From contig JALTZQ010000237.1 of NCBI GenBank assembly GCA_027046105.1, forward strand, positions 1 to 8,873: 8,873 nucleotides of DNA, read 5' to 3'. The DNA is from Pyrodictiaceae archaeon. GTDB taxonomy: Archaea > Thermoproteota > Thermoprotei_A > Sulfolobales > Pyrodictiaceae. Positions 1 to 5,568 of the stretch are shown here, one piece after another. Every line of letters starts with the position of its first letter. The first letter of the stretch is position 1. Below the pieces are notes generated by a model. It worked only from the letters and a program-made list of their open reading frames with translations. It searched no databases and was not told where the DNA came from. Made by a program: the position numbers and the translations under genes.

Positions 1-29
1 CTTCTAATCAACTATTAATTTTCTTATTA

Positions 30-37
30 TTTATATT
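30..37 (+). promoter_or_regulatory. TATA-like promoter element for the small gene at 98
   Basis: An AT-rich TTTATATT stretch lies about 60 nt before the ATG at 98. An archaeal TATA box here would start transcription near position 58-62 and leave a leader of about 35-40 nt that carries the AGGTGG ribosome binding site at 88-93. The surrounding sequence is AT-rich, so the exact box is uncertain. Confidence 0.35.
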
Positions 38-97
38 CTATAATGTAGCTGGAAAAGTTATAACTTAGCTGTTCTACTCTACTTTATAGGTGGTCTT

Positions 98-436
98 ATG
101 AGGATACCTGAGAAAGGAACTGTACTCTCTATAATAAAGGTGAAGGAACTTAGCGAGAGAGGCTATGATACTTACTTAATAAAAGTTGAGAGTACTATTG
201 AGATTATATTAGTATATCATTATGGAGGCGGAATAGGAGTGGTGGTAATCGACTATACTAGCGGTGACGGCTTGTATGCAGGAGCATTTAGAAACATCTG
301 CGAGATGAAGATGAATGTGCCTCATGATAATAGGCACTACTACTTCACTTTGCTAACACCCTATGAGATACGCGTTAATAAGCAACAATTAGAGGATGCG
401 ATAAGGAAGATAGCACCACACTTCTTCAGATGCTGA
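98..436 (+). CDS. Small protein of unknown function, 112 aa
   Basis: I do not recognise this protein. The ATG is preceded at a good distance by AGGTGG (88-93), a sound archaeal Shine-Dalgarno sequence, which supports a real gene and fixes the start. The product is a soluble-looking, mixed alpha/beta protein. Its first part alternates hydrophobic residues in short strands (for example IEIILVYHYGGGIGVVVIDY, residues 34-53, including a triple glycine), and it ends in an amphipathic helix followed by a terminal cysteine. There is no signal peptide, membrane segment or clear catalytic motif. It is convergent with the CRISPR effector operon, its stop codon lying 53 nt from the end of csm4. It could be an ancillary or anti-defence protein, but position is the only hint of that. 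Confidence 0.6.
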   Translation: MRIPEKGTVLSIIKVKELSERGYDTYLIKVESTIEIILVYHYGGGIGVVVIDYTSGDGLYAGAFRNICEMKMNVPHDNRHYYFTLLTPYEIRVNKQQLEDAIRKIAPHFFRC

Positions 437-443
437 AAAAGAC
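436..443 (-). terminator. Possible T-run terminator of the cas operon
   Basis: Read on the minus strand, a TCTTTTT run lies about 50 nt past the csm4 stop codon. Crenarchaeal transcription often ends at such T-rich tracts without a strong hairpin. It overlaps the last codons of the convergent small gene. It is a weak signal on its own. Confidence 0.3.
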
Positions 444-489
444 TTCACCTAGTTTATCGTTCTCGACCAGCTAAATAGTTGATATTTAT

Positions 490-1293
490 CTAGAGAATTA
501 CCATTAATGGACGATAGTAGAGAGGCACATTATGCGAAAGATCGTTCTCAAAGTAATCAAGTAGACCGCTATCGTTTATTTCTGCCTCGGAACCTTCTGC
601 CATCACATGGAATTCTTTGAATCTGTTATCTCCATAATATATCCTTGTCCTCTCGATATACATTCTGCGTGCAACTCTAATTTTCCTAATGTCTTTTTCT
701 TGATTGACGTAGCGTGATATGAGCTTACCCATTCCAGATGCTGCTATCTTTACGCCATAATTCTCCACGCCATCAGCTTGTATTATCTTGAATCTCCCGC
801 CTCCCCTGCTTTTACGGGCTCCAAGCCCAAGCTCTCCCAATAGTCTAAGCGAAGCCATCACGTTGTGAAATACTCTCTCATAGTGTTCCTCATGTATTCC
901 TAAGACTATGCCCCAATCGTAATTCGGGGTCAACAGTTGATAGTCTTCAAAAGGTGTAGGCTCAATTCCCTCAATACGTGGTATACGTACACGTGAAACA
1001 ACGTTCACAAGGCTACTTGAATCCACTATATCGCCATCAAGCGACACATAACCCTTAACGCCATACTCCGGAAAGTAAAGGTTATCTCTACGAATAAGAA
1101 TAAGCGAAGAAATCCTCAAGATATCGTGCTCTAGAAACCTGAACCACTCTCTCACATCATACAACTTTGAATATGCATAAGTCAGTGCTCTTACAAGGTA
1201 ATCACTTGGTACACGCCATGGGGTCTCTATATGGCTATGTTGAAATATAATTGGAGAGAAAAACTTTAACCTAATCAATTTAAATAGAAACAT
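490..1293 (-). CDS. csm4: Csm4-like Cas5 (RAMP) subunit of a type III CRISPR effector, 267 aa
   Basis: This is the Cas5-type RAMP protein that binds the 5' handle of the crRNA and contacts Cas10 at the foot of a type III complex. The N-terminal strand LFKLIRLKFFSPIIF and the following SDYLVRALTYAYSKLY (from residue 30) match the Csm4 pattern. So do ISSL (61-64), a YFPEYG stretch (73-78) and the RVRIPRIEGIEPTPFED segment (101-117). The C-terminal RAMP glycine-rich loop is LGLGARKSRGGGRF (155-168), the best single diagnostic. The length is slightly below the usual Csm4 size of about 300 residues. The ATG at 1293 is preceded by GAGGGAG, which overlaps the csm3 stop codon, so the two genes are translationally close (10-nt gap). 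It is the last gene of the operon; no csm5 follows. Confidence 0.88.
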   Translation of the reverse strand: MFLFKLIRLKFFSPIIFQHSHIETPWRVPSDYLVRALTYAYSKLYDVREWFRFLEHDILRISSLILIRRDNLYFPEYGVKGYVSLDGDIVDSSSLVNVVSRVRIPRIEGIEPTPFEDYQLLTPNYDWGIVLGIHEEHYERVFHNVMASLRLLGELGLGARKSRGGGRFKIIQADGVENYGVKIAASGMGKLISRYVNQEKDIRKIRVARRMYIERTRIYYGDNRFKEFHVMAEGSEAEINDSGLLDYFENDLSHNVPLYYRPLMVIL

Positions 1294-1303
1294 TAGTACT
1301 CCC

Positions 1304-2215
1304 TCAGCTACCAGCTAGCTTCTTAACAGCATCCTCATATACTTTCTTCAAGTTCTCCCAATTCGCCAAGACCTCTCTAGGCCTCTTATATTCAACCTCC
1401 AGTCTCACAAGCTCTCCTCCTTCATAATAACTAGCACCTCTAAGCTCAAAGCTTAGTTCATCAATTTCTATCCTCCCATACCCCCTAGAGCCTCTCCTAC
1501 CCACATAACGCTCCTCAAGTAGAGCTAACCCTATAAAGAATGGCTTAATATCATCGAAACTAAGCTTAGTCATATCGAATTTCGCGCTAAACTTGAATAT
1601 TCCGCTTACAACTTGTACCTGTCGGGGTATCGGCTCAAACCGGAAACCCCTCTGAACAAGGTCTCTACCACTAAGTGGTTGTGTCCCTTGTAACCCTACT
1701 TGGCCAGGTTCAACTTGGGTTTTATCAATATCACGTGGAATAACTACCTCATCCTTTACGAACACCTGGGCTATTAGCTGGTTAGCCTCGTTGTATACAA
1801 GGTATTCACCTGCTCTTGTACCTCTCACCCTATAGCTTGTTCCTAACGGTTCCATATCGTCAAACCACGCTACAATGTCTCGACGGGCAAAAAGCTTACA
1901 CACCGGACAATTCAATATCTCGTCCAAAGTCCTACATTCATGGATAGGAGCAATTATAGTAACATTACCTCTTCTCCTTATTCTTGGGGTCTGTGCTGGA
2001 AGGTCATAGTATTTTTCTAAAAGGTGCCTTAAGACACCTACCCATGATGATGCAGGTATATATGGTATCTCGCTTCTGCTACCTTGAACATTAGGATGAG
2101 GTTTAAACGCTGAAGCTAAGTCCAGCGTCCTGGCTGTAGGATCGGGCCTTCCTGAACCTATATGTATCTCATTTGCGCGAGCTATACCATTGACCACTAG
2201 TAATAATAGCCCCAT
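1304..2215 (-). CDS. csm3: Csm3-like Cas7 backbone subunit with degenerate catalytic site, 303 aa
   Basis: This is the Cas7 RAMP that forms the crRNA-binding filament and, in active type III systems, slices target RNA. The family pattern is clear: IHIGSG (17-22), IPYIPASSWVGVLRHLLE (50-67) corresponding to PYIPGSSLKGKxRSLLE, a zinc-type H92/C94/C103/C106 set ending in CPVCKLFA, the IPRQVQVVSGIFKFSA strand (196-211), and the glycine-rich loop GRRGSRGYGRI (239-249). Twelve residues before PYIP, where Csm3 proteins carry the catalytic Asp of an IDxPV motif, this protein reads PHPNVQ, so RNase activity is doubtful. It is longer than the usual 220-240 residues. I choose the ATG at 2215 because GAGGTG stands 7 nt before it; a GTG at 2230 would add five residues but lacks such a site. 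Confidence 0.85.
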   Translation of the reverse strand: MGLLLLVVNGIARANEIHIGSGRPDPTARTLDLASAFKPHPNVQGSRSEIPYIPASSWVGVLRHLLEKYYDLPAQTPRIRRRGNVTIIAPIHECRTLDEILNCPVCKLFARRDIVAWFDDMEPLGTSYRVRGTRAGEYLVYNEANQLIAQVFVKDEVVIPRDIDKTQVEPGQVGLQGTQPLSGRDLVQRGFRFEPIPRQVQVVSGIFKFSAKFDMTKLSFDDIKPFFIGLALLEERYVGRRGSRGYGRIEIDELSFELRGASYYEGGELVRLEVEYKRPREVLANWENLKKVYEDAVKKLAGS

Positions 2216-2219
2216 AAGC

Positions 2220-2588
2220 CTACACCTCACGCTTCTCTATACCACTATAATACTTATAGAAATTTATAAGAGCACCTACAAGCTTACGTAGTTTATCTAG
2301 CTCTTTACTTCCTGGGCCAGCATTCTTGAGAGCCTCTGCAATACAGGACGATATGTAAGGTATGTTAAGCTTTGCCATCTCACTGCGCACCTCGGCAAGG
2401 TCAACTTCGTCAGATATCTCTTGCTTTACAAGGCTGGCAAGCTTTTCTAGAGAAGAAGGAGTAACCGCCTTCACGTTTAGAAGCTCTTTTGCAACATCCT
2501 CAACTATTCTTGCAGCCTCATTCAAATCGAGCCTTTTCAAGCTCTCGCAGAAACCCTGAATAAGCTGAATATCCTGACTCTCACTCAA
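2220..2588 (-). CDS. csm2: Csm2-like small subunit (Cas11) of the type III effector, 122 aa
   Basis: This is the all-helical small subunit that lines the target-RNA side of the type III filament. The sequence is almost entirely predicted helix, rich in Leu, Glu and Lys. It ends in the Csm2-like feature LVGALINFYKYYSG (103-116), comparable to the AIVAYHKYYGG end of known Csm2 proteins. Identification rests on that end, on size (Csm2 is typically 110-150 residues) and on its place between cas10 and csm3. The start is a TTG overlapping the last 8 nt of cas10, with GAGGTGG about 6 nt upstream inside the cas10 3' end, which suggests coupled translation. The next gene, csm3, begins 4 nt after its stop. 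Confidence 0.75.
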   Translation of the reverse strand: MSESQDIQLIQGFCESLKRLDLNEAARIVEDVAKELLNVKAVTPSSLEKLASLVKQEISDEVDLAEVRSEMAKLNIPYISSCIAEALKNAGPGSKELDKLRKLVGALINFYKYYSGIEKREV

Positions 2589-4641
2589 CTAGGACCACCT
2601 CGCCAATCCTATTTAGAAACGAGACAATATTTACCACGCTTCTAACATTATTTTCTTCATCCAAGAACTTTGAAAGTTTCTCTCTAAAGTCTTCCATAGC
2701 TGCTGATTCTTCATATCCCATTAGATCTAAGAATGGCAATAGATCATGTAACTCTATATCCGTTTTCTCAGCCAACGATGCAGGCTCGACAAGGCGTGAA
2801 AGAATTATTGATTTAAGGTAGATTTTCTCAATATTGTCTCCTTGCTTAAAGGAGTTGGTATACTCGGTTAAAGTATCCAGTATTTTGATAAGCCTCTTAT
2901 AAAGCGTGCTATAAGATATATTGAGTATTTGAGACAACTCTCTAAACGCTGAAATATCATGTAGACTTAATGCGTTTTCTAGAGAGTCTATAATAATTAC
3001 TTTATTTGTATTGCTAGCCCTTCGAACTATGTATTTGAGTCTCTTATATGTGGTTCCAGGAGAGCCTCTACGTACTATTGCCACTACGGTGTACTCTTTT
3101 AGTTTCGAGTTCAAGAGGGTGCTGAGAGCAGGGTTTACATCAAAAGGCGAAATCGCCTCAAATACGGCACTATCATCAACTATTTCTAGGGAATGGATTT
3201 TGGTTTTCTGATTCGTATGATTAATAGCATGCATTATGTATCTATTTAGAATATTTACGGTGGATACGTATTCATGAAGCTTACCTTCTTCTATCAGTTT
3301 ATCTAATAATCTCTTCAGTGATACTCCAGCTAAATATTTGTATTCTTTTCGAAACACGTCAAGATAGACATCTATAGAGGGTATTAATGCCACAACGTCT
3401 CTCGCATCTCGATACTGGAAGCCTATTCGACGTACTGCTATATAGTCACTATCTTTGAAGGGATCACAGGTAATTACTACTAAGCCTAGCTGGGGATACC
3501 TCAACAGCCCGTTCTCGGTCTTTTTGATGCATAAAACTCTCTGAGCTCCTGCTAAGATTTTGTATGCGTGCATTATGAGGCTACAGCGTTCACAAAGCCT
3601 AATAGTCTTTGAGGCCCTCCGTAGAACCAGCATTAGCTCCTTATCCTGTATTGGCTGATGACATACATCACATATAAGCCGGGAACCCGTCGAGAATGCC
3701 ACAGGTTCCGGGTGTATTTTGATCTCTACATCCCTCTTTAGCATGCCTTTCTCCATAACGTATGATCCGACGTGTATAGGTATGTCAAGATCTGTTGCAA
3801 GCTTTCTCAAATAATCCAGAAGAGTAGTCACATGCTCTCTCCCAAGGATAACTACAAAACGCGATAATGATTCAGAAACTATGTGAAACGATGGGTCAAG
3901 CCCGAGGCCGCCAAGCATGCCGGATACAGCACCCAGAACGCCAAAGTAGACATAAAGGTGTAGGCCCGCAAGATACTCTACTATATCAACCGTCATGAAC
4001 TGTGCTCGCTCCTCAGTAGCGGGTTCTATAATAACTAAAGCGGGGCTAGAATGCGGGTATCTCGCTCTCAAGCTGGTTAGTGCTGCAACAATCTTGGAAT
4101 GAGCATAAAGTGATATATTCTCATCGCCCATGCTATCGGATCTTAAATGAATAGTTGCCTCGCGGTAAAAGCCATCTATAAGCAGCGCAGCGAGTCTCGG
4201 GCTGTCTTCAATAATACCGCATAAATACCGCAAAGAGTTCTCTAGGTATTCATCTAAGTCGATTCCATGTAGAGTCTTCGCTACGTCTAAACCTGTTACA
4301 GCAGCAATTTCTATTGGAAGCTTTCTTCCTCTATCCCTTGCTGTACCAGCTCTATAACTAGCGTCAAAGCGGTCAGCCCACTGCACGATCCCAACAGCCT
4401 TATCCACCACTCTTTCATGGTGCTTCTCAACAATATCCACTACAGGTTTAGGAAAACCATAACCGGATAGTAAAAACGAGCCCACCCAGGCATGCCTATG
4501 GCTTCTCACACTTCTACCTTTCTCAACATATTCCTTGAAGACCTCATGGTCATGGAGATAGTTAGTTACAATCTTACCAATATCATGAAGATACCCCGCT
4601 ATCGATACGATATAGTACCCATTATCCAATCCTACTCCCAC
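2581..4641 (-). CDS. cas10: Cas10 (Csm1-like) with intact HD domain but degenerate GGDD cyclase motif, 686 aa
   Basis: This is the large subunit and signature protein of type III CRISPR effectors. The N-terminal HD nuclease is complete: H19-D20 in YLHDIGK, H50, H74-H75 and D90 in QWADRFDAS. The family motif SLYAHSK (177-183) follows. Next comes a Palm1-like region (about 215-310), then a zinc ribbon with C324/C327 and C350/C353, the usual linker between the two palms. In Palm2, the place of LxxDVDNLG reads LIPSIDVYLDVF (419-430). The place of the cyclase GGDD loop reads EIVDDSAVFEAIS (486-498), so both glycines are replaced. The C-terminal part (about 560-686) is helical, as in the D4 domain. 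cOA synthesis therefore looks lost while DNA cleavage by HD looks possible. The start GTG has a stop directly upstream; a TTG four codons in, with GGGAG before it, is an alternative. It is the first gene of the operon. Confidence 0.9.
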   Translation of the reverse strand: MGVGLDNGYYIVSIAGYLHDIGKIVTNYLHDHEVFKEYVEKGRSVRSHRHAWVGSFLLSGYGFPKPVVDIVEKHHERVVDKAVGIVQWADRFDASYRAGTARDRGRKLPIEIAAVTGLDVAKTLHGIDLDEYLENSLRYLCGIIEDSPRLAALLIDGFYREATIHLRSDSMGDENISLYAHSKIVAALTSLRARYPHSSPALVIIEPATEERAQFMTVDIVEYLAGLHLYVYFGVLGAVSGMLGGLGLDPSFHIVSESLSRFVVILGREHVTTLLDYLRKLATDLDIPIHVGSYVMEKGMLKRDVEIKIHPEPVAFSTGSRLICDVCHQPIQDKELMLVLRRASKTIRLCERCSLIMHAYKILAGAQRVLCIKKTENGLLRYPQLGLVVITCDPFKDSDYIAVRRIGFQYRDARDVVALIPSIDVYLDVFRKEYKYLAGVSLKRLLDKLIEEGKLHEYVSTVNILNRYIMHAINHTNQKTKIHSLEIVDDSAVFEAISPFDVNPALSTLLNSKLKEYTVVAIVRRGSPGTTYKRLKYIVRRASNTNKVIIIDSLENALSLHDISAFRELSQILNISYSTLYKRLIKILDTLTEYTNSFKQGDNIEKIYLKSIILSRLVEPASLAEKTDIELHDLLPFLDLMGYEESAAMEDFREKLSKFLDEENNVRSVVNIVSFLNRIGEVVLVE

Positions 4642-4686
4642 TCCCTATTACCGCCGTATACCCATTAATCTAACTAGGACCAGGAC

Positions 4687-4694
4687 ATTTTAAA
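4687..4694 (-). promoter_or_regulatory. TATA box of the cas10-csm4 operon
   Basis: Read on the minus strand, TTTAAAAT stands about 46-53 nt before the cas10 GTG. A start site about 25 nt downstream (near 4665) would give a leader of roughly 25 nt. No other good box lies closer, and the four cas genes are packed too tightly for internal promoters to be likely. Confidence 0.45.
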
Positions 4695-4859
4695 GAAACA
4701 AGTCATCACGGACACTGAGCAAAAGCATACTTACCACCGGGTCTGCGTGAATTAAGATAAAACATCATAAAGAAAGATGCGCATTACAATTACCATTCTC
4801 ACAGATATTGCTCATTATAGACAATACGCACTAAAAACCCGTACACCAAGACACTTACC

Positions 4860-4869
4860 GTATATAAAA
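4860..4869 (+). promoter_or_regulatory. Strong TATA box upstream of repeat copy A
   Basis: GTATATAAAA is the best TATA match in the gene-poor region. A start about 25 nt downstream falls near 4890, immediately before the first copy of the duplicated element (4897). No protein gene with a ribosome binding site follows, so it is a candidate promoter for a non-coding transcript. The core is nearly symmetrical, and minus-strand use toward cas10 cannot be excluded. Confidence 0.45.
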
Positions 4870-4889
4870 CGAGGCAAATTCATACCCTA

Positions 4890-5007
4890 CCTTGCAGCAG
4901 AGATGCCTTGACGGATTCCCTATAGAAGTTTGGCGGGCTTCCCATCCTTACCCGCACAGTTTTCCAAGTGGATTCCGTTACGATATCCCCGTCTACGGAT
5001 ACTTTTT
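4890..5007 (+). ncRNA. Candidate non-coding RNA A
   Basis: The stretch begins at the distance expected from the TATA box at 4860-4869. It contains repeat copy A, with a GCGGG(13 nt)CCCGC hairpin at about 4933-4955. It then has a TCCGT/ACGGA stem (about 4975-4999), followed at once by a T-run (5003-5007). Promoter, structure and T-rich end together suggest an independent small transcript. No known RNA family is recognised. On the opposite strand, TATAAAAAGT (5001-5010) could instead be a promoter, so the evidence is indirect. Confidence 0.3.
4897..4954 (+). repeat. Direct repeat, copy A of a diverged 58-nt element
   Basis: It starts GCAGAGA, continues through CCCTATAGAAGTTTGGCGGGC (core at 4918-4938) and ends in ACCCG. 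It aligns along its whole length with copy B at 5152-5207, allowing a few short gaps. The 21-nt core is identical at 17 positions. The GCGGG/CCCG pairing potential is kept in both copies. Confidence 0.6.
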
Positions 5008-5023
5008 ATACCTATGCTCTAGA

Positions 5024-5047
5024 GTCTCCCTGGAGCCGACCGGAGAC
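5024..5047 (+). other. Stem-loop potential GTCTCC/GGAGAC
   Basis: A perfect 6-bp inverted repeat with a 12-nt loop lies between the two copies of the duplicated element. It sits in a G+C-rich stretch with further overlapping pairings. By itself it could be chance; it is recorded because the whole region is dense in such pairings. Confidence 0.3.
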
Positions 5048-5149
5048 CCGGAACACTCGGTTAGGGATTTCCGCCGGGTTCTACCCCCTTCCCCGCCAAG
5101 GTAACTGCACAGATAATTTCAAATAATCCGCTGGGAAATCCTCCGGGTA

Positions 5150-5347
5150 AGGCAGAGAAGTTAGCCGGGTACCCCATAGAAAGTAGGCGGGCAACCACCT
5201 GAACCCGTTAATCAAACCTCAGAGAAACCCTGCGAAAAAACCCAGACAATCTCAAGACATCCAGCCATCAACGCTCAGCCTATTATGTGCAGAGCCTCCA
5301 TGAGCTGATGGTTGCTGTTCTTACCGTTACGTTTAGGTATGTTTTTA
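5150..5347 (+). ncRNA. Candidate non-coding RNA B
   Basis: Repeat copy B is followed by a long stem-loop (5262-5314) and then a T-run at 5342-5346, the same order as in candidate RNA A. The stem pairs CAGCCATCA (5262-5270) with TGATGGTTG (5306-5314) and, after a 2-nt bulge, GCTCA (5273-5277) with TGAGC (5301-5305). That is 14 pairs including one G-U, which works as RNA only on the + strand. I do not recognise the RNA. Its 5' end is uncertain because the upstream TATA-like sequence is weak. Confidence 0.28.
5152..5207 (+). repeat. Direct repeat, copy B of the diverged element
   Basis: This is the second copy of the element at 4897-4954, in the same orientation, about 255 nt downstream. It starts GCAGAGA, has core CCCCATAGAAAGTAGGCGGGC (5172-5192) and ends in ACCCG. 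The hairpin becomes GCGGG(12 nt)CCCGT, so the outer pair changes from G-C to a G-U wobble. That is consistent with selection on RNA pairing but not proof. An AT-rich TTTCAAATAAT stretch (5117-5127) lies 25-35 nt before it, a weak TATA candidate. Confidence 0.6.
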
Positions 5348-5403
5348 TTATCATATCAGATGCAGGATCCGGCGGCAGGTATAATGGTGTCCGGGGCGGG
5401 ATA

Positions 5404-5421
5404 ACCCGACCTGGGTCGGGT
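5404..5421. promoter_or_regulatory. Perfect 8-bp inverted repeat, possible operator
   Basis: ACCCGACC-TG-GGTCGGGT is a perfect dyad with a 2-nt centre. It lies about 30 nt before the TATA-like box at 5453-5460. Its geometry suits a dimeric DNA-binding protein better than an RNA hairpin. The winged-helix protein encoded just downstream is an obvious but untested candidate to bind it. Confidence 0.4.
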
Positions 5422-5452
5422 CTAAACCTGGCTGCTCTCTTCTCCTTGCCAC

Positions 5453-5460
5453 TATAATTA
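5453..5460 (+). promoter_or_regulatory. TATA box for the winged-helix gene
   Basis: TATAATTA would place a transcription start near 5480. That is just upstream of a GGGGTG ribosome-binding-like sequence (5485-5490) with a TTG codon 5 nt later (5496), and about 90 nt before the GTG at 5569. The distance favours translation beginning at 5496 rather than at 5569. Confidence 0.4.
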
Positions 5461-5495
5461 TGGCCGTCTCTCATCTAAAGTAGTGGGGTGCAGTA

Positions 5496-5568
5496 TTGTC
5501 TCTACAACTAGAGAACTCGCAGGAGACAGTAAGACGGCAGCACCTTTAGGCCTCCACGAAGAGTAGTC
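5496..5568 (+). other. Possible upstream start and +1 frameshift segment of the next gene
   Basis: A TTG at 5496 follows GGGGTG by 5 nt and opens a 17-codon reading frame, SLQLENSQETVRRQHL, ending at CTT TAG (5544-5549). A +1 slip on CTT would read AGG at 5548 and continue in the frame of the 399-residue protein through its GTG at 5569. CTT followed by a stop is the arrangement used in bacterial prfB frameshifting. The short peptide resembles the first strand of Ig-like domains (LSLxxxxSQxTV), which the downstream protein otherwise seems to lack. A sequencing error or decayed N-terminus would explain the same data. Confidence 0.3.

Larger units (their letters stand above)
4642..5568. other. 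Long gene-poor region with promoters, duplicated element and hairpins
   Basis: No convincing protein gene lies here. The open frames at 4892-5104 (+) and 5283-5474 (-) lack ribosome binding sites and family features and track the G+C-rich composition. The left 220 nt are AT-rich and carry the cas10 promoter and a palindrome ATGCGCAT (4776-4783). From about 4890 the sequence turns G+C-rich and contains two diverged copies of a 58-nt element, several stem-loops, two T-runs and a perfect palindrome before the next gene. Individual elements are listed separately. I saw no tRNA, no RNase P or SRP RNA signature, and no CRISPR repeats. Confidence 0.6.

Noticed and set aside
2216..2230. GTG at 2230 as the csm3 start
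   Set aside because: The ATG at 2215 has GAGGTG exactly 7 nt upstream and gives the usual Csm3 N-terminus; the GTG has no such site and overlaps csm2.
4892..5104. Open frame of 70 codons on the + strand in the G+C-rich region
   Set aside because: No ribosome binding site, no family features, proline/arginine-rich end typical of chance frames in C-rich DNA, and the duplicated element and hairpins explain the stretch better.
4890..5220. Remnant of an IS200/IS605 tnpB end or an omega-RNA
   Set aside because: Some minus-strand stretches (GGGAAGCCCGCC) look like such ends, but there is no TnpB coding remnant and the expected closing hairpin does not form.
4890..5350. RNase P RNA or SRP RNA
   Set aside because: The universal GAGGAAAGTC of RNase P and the helix-8 motifs of SRP RNA were not found on either strand.
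5283..5474. Open frame of 63 codons on the minus strand
   Set aside because: No ribosome binding site or recognisable domain; it overlaps the palindrome, promoter and stem-loop of the other strand.
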